Origin: CAZMXS01 sp964570325
GTDB taxonomy: Bacteria > Verrucomicrobiota > Kiritimatiellia > CAIQIC01 > CAZMXS01
NCBI GenBank assembly: GCA_964570325.1
Contig: CAZMXS010000095.1
Span: 1 to 14,046 of the forward strand
DNA length: 14,046 bases
Reading direction: 5' to 3'
Shown here: positions 7,135-14,046 of the stretch, one piece after another
Layout of the letters: every line of letters begins with the position of its first letter
Position numbering within the stretch: position 1 is the stretch's first letter
Made by a program: the position numbers and the translations under genes
The notes under the pieces: generated by a model
The model's database searches: none
What the model was told of the DNA's origin: nothing
The model's input: only the letters and a program-made list of their open reading frames with translations

Positions 7135-8301
7135 GTGAACCAGTCAAAAGCGCGGGAGTGTGGCGCTTGTCCGGCTGACGACATGGGTTATGGACGGCAG
7201 CCACCCGGCAGGTGGCGGACATGGATCGGGAGTATGGGACTGACGCGTACAGCCCAGAAGTATCAACGCGAGCTGAAATCGCTGGCGGGCAGTCTGCCTT
7301 TCAAAAAGATCGAACTGCCCGAATTTAAGCCGGCGGCTTACAGTCCCACGCAGGTCCGCCAGCCCCGCACATTCCATTCCTTTGATCATCACACACAGGC
7401 TATCGGCCGATTCCTGGTGGAGCGGGGGACGGTGGAGATTCTCTCGCCCCAGCAGACGCTGGACTTGTTCAAGGAAATTCACTGGTGCTCCTGGCAAATT
7501 CGCAAGCTGGCGCGCATGCGCCACAGGGACGCGCGGCATTGGCATGAGGCGGTGGTCCGCGCGCGCAGCCTCATCTCCGAAATCGAGGCAGCCGAGGAGG
7601 AACTCTTCATTGCCAACCGACGGCTGGTGGTCAGTTGCATCAAGCCCTATTTCTGGATCGGGCAGGTTTGGTTGGCGGACTTCTTGCAAGAGGGCTCCAA
7701 GGCGTTGTCCAATGCAATCCGCAAGTTCGACTTCACGCGCGGCACGCCTTTCTATGTCTATTCGCAGAAGGCGGTCCAGAACCGGCTCCGCAATTTCTTC
7801 CGCGACCATATTCGCAGCGGCAACATTGGCGTGCGGCCCACGCGCGACATGATTCTGATCAAGGAAATCACGGATAGTTGGGCCCGCGACCAGAAAGGCC
7901 AGCCGAGCCCCGCGATTCTTGCCAAGCTGACCGGGCTGCCGGAAAAACGCATCCAGAAGATACTGCCTTTCGTTCACCAGTGGGAGGCCGTGCCGGCGCC
8001 ATTGGTCTCGCTTGACGCCGAAATGGGCGAGAACGCCACCAACCTCTATGAGTTCATTGAAGATCCGGACACCGAGGAAGCCTCGCGCGCGGTCCAGCGC
8101 TCCGAGGTGTGGGCGGCGATTGACCGCCTCTCGCCGCGCGCGAAATACATCATGCGTTTGCGCTTTATTGACGGCCGGACGCTCGAGGAGACCGGCCAGA
8201 TACTTAATCTCACCCGCGCGCGGATCAAGCAGATCCAGGATGACTCATTGCGCAAACTACGCCAAATGCTGCGGCGCGGCGTGCAAAATCCGAACATGTG
8301 A
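7135..8301 (+). CDS. Sigma70-family RNA polymerase sigma factor, divergent region 2
   Basis: The product directs RNA polymerase to a promoter subset. Residues are numbered from GTG 7135 (388 aa). About 85-130 resembles a region 1.2 helix. Region 2 starts near 152 (EEELFIANRRLVV; ADFLQEGSKAL) and runs through KFDFTRGTPFYVYSQKAVQ. Region 3 is near 235-282. Region 4 (about 328-382) ends in a helix-turn-helix, LEETGQILNLTRARIKQIQ, very close to RpoD's LEEVGKQFDVTRERIRQIE. In region 2.3 the RpoD FSTYATWW block is FYVYSQKA (206-213), so both tryptophans used in -10 melting are replaced. The factor may therefore use ordinary -35 but altered -10 elements. The start is uncertain: ATG 7183 or ATG 7234 (MGLTRTAQKYQ) are plausible, and the first 33 residues look unlike the family. 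The factor is longer than ECF sigmas and shorter than RpoD. No anti-sigma gene adjoins it. The gene ends at TGA 8299-8301. Confidence 0.85.
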   Translation: MNQSKARECGACPADDMGYGRQPPGRWRTWIGSMGLTRTAQKYQRELKSLAGSLPFKKIELPEFKPAAYSPTQVRQPRTFHSFDHHTQAIGRFLVERGTVEILSPQQTLDLFKEIHWCSWQIRKLARMRHRDARHWHEAVVRARSLISEIEAAEEELFIANRRLVVSCIKPYFWIGQVWLADFLQEGSKALSNAIRKFDFTRGTPFYVYSQKAVQNRLRNFFRDHIRSGNIGVRPTRDMILIKEITDSWARDQKGQPSPAILAKLTGLPEKRIQKILPFVHQWEAVPAPLVSLDAEMGENATNLYEFIEDPDTEEASRAVQRSEVWAAIDRLSPRAKYIMRLRFIDGRTLEETGQILNLTRARIKQIQDDSLRKLRQMLRRGVQNPNM

Positions 8302-8305
8302 TCCG

Positions 8306-8336
8306 CCCCACCGCGCCGTCCAGCGGCGGTGCGGGG
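8306..8336 (+). terminator. GC-rich stem-loop after the sigma gene
   Basis: CCCC-ACCGC (8306-8314) pairs with GCGGT-gc-GGGG (8326-8336), leaving a two-base bulge and an 11-nt loop, starting 5 nt after the sigma stop. No U-tract follows (atgggttg), so it may only pause polymerase or protect the 3' end rather than act as a classical intrinsic terminator. Confidence 0.35.
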
Positions 8337-8404
8337 ATGGGTTGACCTGTCGTTACGCCGTGAGTTGGCAAGGGCGGGTGAACCGTCCCCGGAGAGCCGC
8401 GCGG

Positions 8405-8428
8405 ATATAACCGAATGGATTCCAATCG
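8405..8428 (+). promoter_or_regulatory. -10-like box with adjoining palindrome upstream of cstA-like gene
   Basis: TATAAC (8405-8410, 5/6 match) has no clear -35 partner 16-18 nt upstream. Immediately downstream, CGAATGGATTCCAATCG (8412-8428) is an imperfect palindrome (14/17 symmetric), about where transcription would begin. It could be an operator for a dimeric regulator of the transporter gene. This is weak pattern evidence only. Confidence 0.25.
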
Positions 8429-8470
8429 AAGGCATGGATTTTTGAGGATAAATCGGGTAGGAGTACAGGC

Positions 8471-8500
8471 ATGAGCGGGAACGCGAGCGCAAGCGCATGA
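8471..8500 (+). CDS. Nine-codon leader ORF overlapping the cstA-like start
   Basis: ATG 8471 is preceded by AGGAG (8459-8463) at a 7-nt spacing, the best Shine-Dalgarno in this intergenic region. It reads MSGNASASA and stops at TGA 8498-8500, which overlaps the transporter start as ATGA. The transporter ATG at 8497 has no Shine-Dalgarno of its own, and no in-frame alternative start exists after the stop at 8458. Ribosomes terminating on the leader could therefore re-initiate on the transporter gene. The peptide itself has no recognisable function and lacks the codon bias of an attenuation peptide. It could also be chance, with the purine-rich run serving as a distant ribosome site. Confidence 0.4.
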   Translation: MSGNASASA

Positions 8501-10269
8501 ATGTGATGTGGCCATTTCTACTCGGCGTCGGGCTGCTGTTGCTGGCGGCCCGAACCTATCCATTTTTTCTTTGCCGCCAACTGGGCGTGGACGACCGCAA
8601 TCCCACCCCGGCCCGCCGGCATGCGGACGGGCGCGATTATGTGCCCACGCGCACGCACATTGTGTTTGCCCACCATTTCAGCGTGATTGCCGGCGCCGGC
8701 CCGATCGTCGGGCCGACCCTGGCGCTGGCATACGGCTGGGCGCCGGCCTGGCTCTGGATTGTCCTGGGCTGCGCGCTGTTCGGCGCCGTGCATGACATGA
8801 CCGCCATGTTTGTCTCGATGCGCGAGGACGGCAAGTCCATGGCCGAGATGAGCCTGCGCAGTCTGGGCGGGGCCGGCTACTTTTTCTTTCTCGGATTCCT
8901 GATCATGATCCTGACGTTGATCAACGCCATTTTTCTGAACCTCTCCTGCAAGGCGTTGACCGCGGCCTATCCGGCGGCGCGACTGAAACTGGCGGCGACC
9001 GACCACATCCTGACGCTGTTCACCAGCGAGCAGGGTGTCTTGATGGCGCGGATCGGCGGTATCGCGACCACCTCGGTGTTGATTATCACGGCGTGCGCGC
9101 CGCTGGTCGGCTGGCTCCTGTACAAGCGCCGCGCGCCCCTGCCGCTGCTATACGCGCTGGCGATCCTGATCGCCGGCGCCAGCCTCCTGCTGGGTTTCCG
9201 GTTCCCGGTCCTCCTGGGCGAAAACGCGTGGCGCTACATCATGGCGGTCTATGTCTTTTTTGCTTGCTGGTTGCCGGTTTGGCTGGTGCTTCAGCCGCGC
9301 GATTTTGTCAATGTTCAGATTCTCTACGGCGGCATCCTGGTAATGACGATCGGCCTGCTTTTCTACGGGTTCACCGGCCGCGCGGTGGACGCGGCGGCCT
9401 TCGCCGTGGCGGAGGGCGGCCGCATCAGCGGCGGCCCAATCTGGCCGTTTCTCCTGATTACCGTGGCCTGCGGCGCGATCAGCGGTTTCCACAGCCTGGC
9501 GGCGAGCGGCACATCGGTGAAGCAGATTGTGCGCGAGACGGAGGTCCGGCGCGTCGCCTATAACGCCATGATTCTGGAGGGAATCATGGCCCTCGGCGCG
9601 CTTTTGTTGCTGGCTACGGCGCTGCCGCGCGCGGAATACCTGGACATCGTTTATCCCGGGGTAAAGGATGGCAATCCGATCCTGGCGTTCGCGGTGGCGA
9701 TGGGCTACATGCTCCATGACCTGACCGGCCTGAAGGTGGCGATCGGCGCGGTGCTCGGCATCCTGGTGCTGGAGGGGTTTGTCCTGACTACACTCGACAC
9801 GGCGGTCCGGCTCTGCCGTTACATGCTGGAGGAATTCTGGCATTTTGTTTTCCGGCAGCGCGAACCGGCGTTTTTGCGCAATCCGTTCTTCAACACCGCC
9901 CTGGCGGTGGCGCTGATGTTGTTCTTTGCGTTGAACTCGACGATCATGTCCGCCTGGAAGATTTTTGGCGCGGGCAACCAGCTCATTGCCGCGCTGGCGA
10001 TGACGGTGGTGACCGTCTGGCTGCTGCGCCATGGCCGGCCGTTCTGGTTCACCATCGCGCCGGCCGTGTTGATGGCCGTCACGACGTTCGCCACGCTGAT
10101 CCTCTCGCTTCTGAAGTACCGCGCCCCGCCGGGGACCGGCCGCCTGCTGGCGCCGGGCACAGGTCCGCTGGCGTTCGCGACCCTGCTGCTGCTGGCGCTG
10201 GCCGCGGGCGTGTTGTTCATCTCCATCCGCAAGTTCGCGCGCCTCTATCCCGAGTGGGCGCGCCGTTAA
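8497..10269 (+). CDS. cstA: CstA/BtsT-family transporter (carbon starvation protein CstA-like)
   Basis: This is a polytopic inner-membrane carrier of the CstA family, which in E. coli includes the pyruvate/H+ symporter BtsT and the starvation-induced CstA (pyruvate/peptide uptake). The 590-residue product has many hydrophobic spans and the family's conserved blocks: HHFSVIAGAGPIVGP (from H59), GCALFGAVHDM, GPIWPFLLITVACGAISGFH (ending at H332), SLAASGTSVKQI, VAYNAMILEGIMAL, EGFVLTTLDTAVRLCRYML and KIFGAGNQLIAALAMT. It is shorter than E. coli CstA (about 700 aa). Translation appears coupled to the preceding 9-codon ORF (ATGA overlap). The small YbdD/DUF466-type partner often found beside cstA is not seen here. 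Substrate cannot be decided from sequence; pyruvate or small peptides are the family's known cargo. The gene ends at TAA 10267-10269. Confidence 0.9.
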   Translation: MNVMWPFLLGVGLLLLAARTYPFFLCRQLGVDDRNPTPARRHADGRDYVPTRTHIVFAHHFSVIAGAGPIVGPTLALAYGWAPAWLWIVLGCALFGAVHDMTAMFVSMREDGKSMAEMSLRSLGGAGYFFFLGFLIMILTLINAIFLNLSCKALTAAYPAARLKLAATDHILTLFTSEQGVLMARIGGIATTSVLIITACAPLVGWLLYKRRAPLPLLYALAILIAGASLLLGFRFPVLLGENAWRYIMAVYVFFACWLPVWLVLQPRDFVNVQILYGGILVMTIGLLFYGFTGRAVDAAAFAVAEGGRISGGPIWPFLLITVACGAISGFHSLAASGTSVKQIVRETEVRRVAYNAMILEGIMALGALLLLATALPRAEYLDIVYPGVKDGNPILAFAVAMGYMLHDLTGLKVAIGAVLGILVLEGFVLTTLDTAVRLCRYMLEEFWHFVFRQREPAFLRNPFFNTALAVALMLFFALNSTIMSAWKIFGAGNQLIAALAMTVVTVWLLRHGRPFWFTIAPAVLMAVTTFATLILSLLKYRAPPGTGRLLAPGTGPLAFATLLLLALAAGVLFISIRKFARLYPEWARR

Positions 10270-10277
10270 GAAAGTTT

Positions 10278-10327
10278 GATTCTTCGCGCTGACGACGCGG
10301 TTCTTGCTGAATCGCTGATCTTTTTTT
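10278..10327 (+). terminator. Weak terminator candidate after the cstA-like gene
   Basis: GATTC (10278-10282) can pair with GAATC (10309-10313), and an inner CGCG (10285-10288) with CGCG (10296-10299). Seven T residues follow at 10321-10327. The stems are short and interrupted, and 7 nt separate the outer stem from the T-run, so efficiency is doubtful. The T-run after the stop codon is the main support. Confidence 0.25.
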
Positions 10328-10396
10328 CGGCTTGCGTTAAGAGCTGGCCGCAACATATTAGGAGCCAGATGCTCATTCTGAAAGTGGGGATCACAG

Positions 10397-13300
10397 ATGG
10401 CAAGGCCGGGTGGCGGGTTCACAGTTCTGGGGGTTTTGTTGGGGGTGATGAGCGCAATGGCGCTTCCGGAACTGCCGGTGAATTCCACCCGCACGGTAGG
10501 CCGGGCTTTCGTTCCTGGCGACCCGGTTGACGCCAATTCGGGGCAACTGTATTTCACGCTCCCGCTGCTGAATCTGGGCGGTCCGATGCCCATGCGCTAT
10601 GTCCTGTTTTATCACTCGGGCCAGACGCCCAGCCAGGCCACCGGCATGCGGTTCGATCACAACGTCCCGTTCATGAAGCGTTTCCCGGAGGCGACGGTCA
10701 AGCTCGATGTGCTGTCGTTCAACGAGGGCGACAACCGGATCCGTTTTTGGGAAACCAACGGCGCGTACGCCGTCGCGCAGTCCAATCTCAGCGTCCGCTA
10801 CACGCTCCATGAAACCGGCACCGCTTCTAACGGCTGGCATTACTTGACCGATCCGATCACGGAACGCGTCTATGTCTTTGAAAAACTCGCGGCATCAATC
10901 ATTTTCCACGCGCGTCTGCGGTGGATGATGGACCGGAACGGCAACCGGATTTCCTATTCGTACGAAACCGCCACAAACCGCCATCCCTGTCGCATCGAAG
11001 ACGGCCTCGGACGCTACTTCGATCTTGCATACGAAACCGGCCGAGTTGCCCGGGTGACGGACTGCGGCGGGCGCCAGATTTCGATCGTATACACCGGCAG
11101 CATGGTGAAGGCGGTGGTTGACGCCGGCGGAGGCACCAATCGCTTTGAGAGCGTCACCAACAAGGCCTGGCTGATCCGCCGGCATGAGTTTCCGCGTGGA
11201 AATGCGCCGTACACCAACGAATACGCTTCGGTCCGCTTGTTCGGCATGTCGCCCGGCGACCGGATCAGGTCGCAGACCGACGCCTATGGCAATACGCTGC
11301 AGTTGGAATTCGACACGAACGCGGCCAGCAGCGTGGCAATCCGTTATGCCGATGCCGCCCAGGACAACGCGACGCACCTCTACGAGGACGGTCCGCCGAT
11401 TGCCGTGACGGACGCCGCGGGGCAGTCCTACAGTTTCTCCGTGGACACGGCCGAGCGCATTCGAAGTCTGACCGACCGTTTGGGACATCAGACCACGATC
11501 GCTTATGAAACCAATTCCGGATGGATCGCCGATGTCACCAACGCGCTCGGACAAAGCCTGCATTTCGACTATCTCTCCCAAGCCCAGGTTTTCACCAATC
11601 CCGCCAACGGCGAGACGGTCACCAGTATGTTCTATAAAATTTCCCGTATTGTGCATCCGGACGGCGGCGTCGAGTCGTTCGACTACGATGAACGTGGAAA
11701 CCTGACGACGTACACCGATGAGGCCGGCGGCGTCACGCGGTACGAATATAATGCCATGGGTGGGGTAACCAATGAGATCAATCCCGAAGGCGGCGCCCTG
11801 GCCACCGCTTACTCGGCCGCCGGCATGCCGGTGTCTGTAACCGATCCGGAAACAGGGACAACGCGTTTTCAATATGACGCGATGTTCCGCCTGACCAACA
11901 TCATTTATCCGGACGGCGCGACTGTCGCCATGCGCTATGACGCCTGCGATCATTTGGTTGAGCTGCGGGATGAGAATGGGAACATCTCCGTCTTTGCGGC
12001 CGACGCCAACGGCAACCTGCTTTCTGCGACCGGCGCCGACGGCCGGTCCTCAGGCAACGGCTACGATCTCATGGACCGGCTTGTCGCGATGACGAACCGG
12101 CTGGGGGAGGCGGTCATCCGCGCCTTTGACAGCCGGGGTCGCATTTCCTCTGAAACGCTTCCGTGGGGAGGGGTCTACCGGTACGGCTATCACACCAACG
12201 GGTGGCGCGACCGGTTCGAGGTGGGCGGCGGAACCTGGCGCACGCGGTATGACGCGGAGGGCGTCGTCGCCGGACATATCACGCCGATGGGGCGTTCCAC
12301 CGCGTACGGCCTGGACGCCCTGGGCGAGGTGGTCAGCATTACCAATCCGGCGGGCGAGGTCGCGCGGTTCGTGCGGGACAGCCGCGGCCGGATCACGAAG
12401 GCGATGGATCCCTTGAATCGGACCAACGAGTTTCAGCGCAACGCGCTCGGCCTGGTCACGGGCCTCGTGTGGAGGGGATTGGGTACGTTTCATTTTGAAT
12501 ACGACCGGCTGAAGAATCTGGATTCCATTCTCGACCCGCGCGGCCAGCTCTGGCGCTTTGAATACTCCGCGATGGGCCGCCTGCAGTCCGTGGCCGACCC
12601 GCCGTCCAATACTTTCTCAATTCACTACGATACGCGCGGGCGTCCGGACTTGGTCATAACGCCCGACGGCACTACCGTATCCAACACTTACGACGCCGGC
12701 GGCCGGGTGACGCGGCGCGCCTTCTCCGACGGCCCTGTCCTGAACTGGACGTACGACGTGATGGACTGGGTTTCAACGGCGGACGGGATTGTTTTTCAGC
12801 GCGACGCCGAAGGGCGCATTACGAACACGATCCAGGAGGGATTGAATTTCTCCGCTTCGTATGCGTCCGGAGGGCGGTTGTCCGCTGTGAGCTACAACAA
12901 CGGCGATCTGGTTGTGGCTTACCAATACGATCCGACCAATGGGTTGCTGACCAATGTGTCGGACAGCGTATCCGGCGGCGGGGTCTCCTTTGTTTACGAC
13001 GACGACCGGCAAGTGAGCCGGATGCGGCGCGCGAACGGAGTGGACGCCGTCTTCACGCTGGATGCGGCCGGGCGGATCACGCGCATTCAAGACGGCGCGA
13101 TCTTGGATCTTCAATACTTCCTCGACGCCGCGGGGCAGGTCACCCAGGCGGTGTGCACCGCGCCGCTGGATCCGGCCGGTCTGTTGGCGTCCGGCGCGGA
13201 CAATTTCACCCACGACGCGGCTTGCCGGCTCCATTCGGCCGGCTTCACGAATGACGGGCGCGGTCGGCTCATCTCGGCGCCGGGGCTGTTTTTGGCTTGG

Positions 13301-14046
13301 GACGGCGCAACTCGGCTGACGAACGTGAACGGCGTGGTCCTCGACTACAACGGGCTGGGGGACATCACGGTCCGTGTTGAGGGCGGGAGGACCAATCGGT
13401 ACTATTACAATTATGGCATAGCCTTGGCGCCGATTGTCGCGGAGCGCGACGGCAACAGCGGTGCTTTTCTGCGTTACTACGTGTGGACGCCGGACGGGGT
13501 CCTGCTCTACCTGGTGGATGCCGCGGACGGCTATCAGCCGTATTACTACCACTTCGACCTGACCGGCTCGACATTGGCGCTGACCGCGCCCGGCGGCGGG
13601 ATTGCCGGCTCATACGCTTATGACCCCCACGGGCGATTGCTGGGCCGCTCAGAGACTTTTGAACAGCCGTTCACGTTCGGCGGGCGGTACGGAGTGCGGC
13701 GGGAAGGGACCAACGGCACGCTGTACCAGGTGCGGGCCCGCTACTACGACGCGCGCCTCGGCCGGTTTCTCTCGCGCGAACCGCTCTGGCCGCAGATTGA
13801 CGAAGCGCCGGCGCTGAATCCGTATGTCTATGCGGCCAACAATCCGGTGTCTCTTACGGATCATTCGGGGTTGTCCACCGTCAATGAGCTGTATCGGGAA
13901 ATGCGCCAACTGGATTCTGAATTCAGCAGAATCCATTCCCAGGTCCTTTGGATCGAGGCGGGCATACGAGATGTGATCGAAGAAGTCGGTGTCTGGGACT
14001 ACGGCGCGGCGGGGGAGCGCAAGTTGAGGGAGATGTTGGGTCCAGG
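10397..14046 (+). CDS. Sec-exported RHS/YD-repeat protein, 3' end beyond the window
   Basis: A single frame stays open from ATG 10397 to the window edge (at least 1216 codons). An in-frame TGA at 10379-10381 lies just upstream, and GGGGA 7 nt before the ATG is a modest ribosome site. A signal peptide (FTVLGVLLGVMSAMA|LPELP) is followed by a DUF6531-like entry (DPVDANSGQLYFTLPLLNLG). Then come roughly a thousand residues of YD repeats (for example YDERGNLTTYTDEAGGVTRY and FQYDAMFRLTNIIYPDGATV). Residues 1049-1158 form the RHS core: YYYHFDLTGSTLAL, GSYAYDPHGRLLG, RYYDARLGRFLSREP (1115-1129), NPYVYAANNPVSLTDHSG. Such repeats build a hollow beta-cage that in known RHS toxins encloses a C-terminal effector. 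Here the usual DPxG after the core reads DHSG, so autocleavage is uncertain. The tail from 1159 (STVNELYREMRQLDSEFSRI...) is charged and probably helical, and matches no toxin I recognise. The partner or immunity gene, if any, is off-window. Confidence 0.9.
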   Translation, partial: MARPGGGFTVLGVLLGVMSAMALPELPVNSTRTVGRAFVPGDPVDANSGQLYFTLPLLNLGGPMPMRYVLFYHSGQTPSQATGMRFDHNVPFMKRFPEATVKLDVLSFNEGDNRIRFWETNGAYAVAQSNLSVRYTLHETGTASNGWHYLTDPITERVYVFEKLAASIIFHARLRWMMDRNGNRISYSYETATNRHPCRIEDGLGRYFDLAYETGRVARVTDCGGRQISIVYTGSMVKAVVDAGGGTNRFESVTNKAWLIRRHEFPRGNAPYTNEYASVRLFGMSPGDRIRSQTDAYGNTLQLEFDTNAASSVAIRYADAAQDNATHLYEDGPPIAVTDAAGQSYSFSVDTAERIRSLTDRLGHQTTIAYETNSGWIADVTNALGQSLHFDYLSQAQVFTNPANGETVTSMFYKISRIVHPDGGVESFDYDERGNLTTYTDEAGGVTRYEYNAMGGVTNEINPEGGALATAYSAAGMPVSVTDPETGTTRFQYDAMFRLTNIIYPDGATVAMRYDACDHLVELRDENGNISVFAADANGNLLSATGADGRSSGNGYDLMDRLVAMTNRLGEAVIRAFDSRGRISSETLPWGGVYRYGYHTNGWRDRFEVGGGTWRTRYDAEGVVAGHITPMGRSTAYGLDALGEVVSITNPAGEVARFVRDSRGRITKAMDPLNRTNEFQRNALGLVTGLVWRGLGTFHFEYDRLKNLDSILDPRGQLWRFEYSAMGRLQSVADPPSNTFSIHYDTRGRPDLVITPDGTTVSNTYDAGGRVTRRAFSDGPVLNWTYDVMDWVSTADGIVFQRDAEGRITNTIQEGLNFSASYASGGRLSAVSYNNGDLVVAYQYDPTNGLLTNVSDSVSGGGVSFVYDDDRQVSRMRRANGVDAVFTLDAAGRITRIQDGAILDLQYFLDAAGQVTQAVCTAPLDPAGLLASGADNFTHDAACRLHSAGFTNDGRGRLISAPGLFLAWDGATRLTNVNGVVLDYNGLGDITVRVEGGRTNRYYYNYGIALAPIVAERDGNSGAFLRYYVWTPDGVLLYLVDAADGYQPYYYHFDLTGSTLALTAPGGGIAGSYAYDPHGRLLGRSETFEQPFTFGGRYGVRREGTNGTLYQVRARYYDARLGRFLSREPLWPQIDEAPALNPYVYAANNPVSLTDHSGLSTVNELYREMRQLDSEFSRIHSQVLWIEAGIRDVIEEVGVWDYGAAGERKLREMLGP

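Noticed and set aside
10332..10361. TTGCGT-18-TATTAG as promoter of the RHS gene
   Set aside because: The matches are only 3/6 and 4/6, with nothing else in support.
10369..10530. 53-codon ORF with AGGAG 4 nt before ATG, overlapping the RHS signal peptide out of frame
   Set aside because: Its sequence is low-quality shadow text with no start-stop coupling to the RHS ATG at 10397. The RHS frame has a proper signal peptide. The AGGAG may be chance.
9148..10593. 481-codon open frame on the - strand across the cstA-like gene
   Set aside because: It is antisense to a clear CstA family protein, its composition is typical of shadow frames (R, Q, H-rich), and no motif is present.
10895..11953. 352-codon - strand frame inside the RHS gene
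   Set aside because: It is a shadow of the RHS reading frame, which shows regular YD repeats throughout.
1..14046. CRISPR array, tRNA/rRNA genes, phage or defence cassette
   Set aside because: I read the sequence for regularly spaced direct repeats and for RNA-gene hallmarks and saw none. The YD repeats in 10397-14046 are protein-level repeats, not CRISPR spacing.

Overview
This is a GC-rich bacterial window in which every confidently called gene lies on the + strand. No taxonomic marker is present. The style of the secreted proteins suggests the PVC superphylum (Verrucomicrobiota/Kiritimatiellota): Asn/Thr-rich YD repeats with many 'LTN/VTN' steps, a 'DTDGDGMSDEYE' calcium-loop tail, and a P-domain attached to a carbohydrase. 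This placement is an inference from general knowledge, not a measurement.

Layout. (1) Positions 1-1388 are a mobile-element graveyard. It holds the C-terminal part of an IS4-type transposase interrupted by two in-frame TAG codons, then a pair of inverted 23-nt arms (21/23 identical), then the C-terminal scrap of a different DDE transposase. (2) At 1422-1450 there is a textbook sigma70 promoter (TTGACA-17-TATGTT). Its spacer is filled by a LacI-type palindrome with a central CG. It drives a 1118-residue secreted, multidomain GH13 alpha-glucan enzyme (1476-4832). (3) 5032-6975 encodes a one-chain fusion of a MurU-like sugar-1-phosphate nucleotidyltransferase and an AmgK-like sugar kinase. (4) 7135-8301 encodes a divergent sigma70-family factor with a canonical region 4 but a region 2.3 that lacks the Trp pair. 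(5) 8497-10269 encodes a CstA/BtsT-family transporter whose start overlaps, as ATGA, the stop of a 9-codon leader ORF that carries the only good Shine-Dalgarno nearby. (6) 10397 to the window end is one uninterrupted reading frame of at least 1216 codons: a Sec-exported RHS/YD-repeat protein with a complete RHS core signature. Its variable C-terminal tail runs off the window.

How the genes work together. Gaps between genes are 127-200 nt and several hold promoter-like or hairpin sequences, so these look like mostly separate transcription units rather than one operon. The themes are carbohydrate use (GH13 enzyme with a sugar-repressor-type operator), amino-sugar or peptidoglycan recycling (fusion protein), small carboxylate or peptide uptake (CstA), an alternative sigma factor and a surface or secreted RHS protein. 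I see no defence system, CRISPR array, phage module, tRNA or rRNA. The points most worth a second look are the nucleotidyltransferase-kinase fusion, the operator-in-promoter upstream of the GH13 gene, the leader ORF coupled to cstA, the unusual sigma region 2, and the truncated RHS tail.
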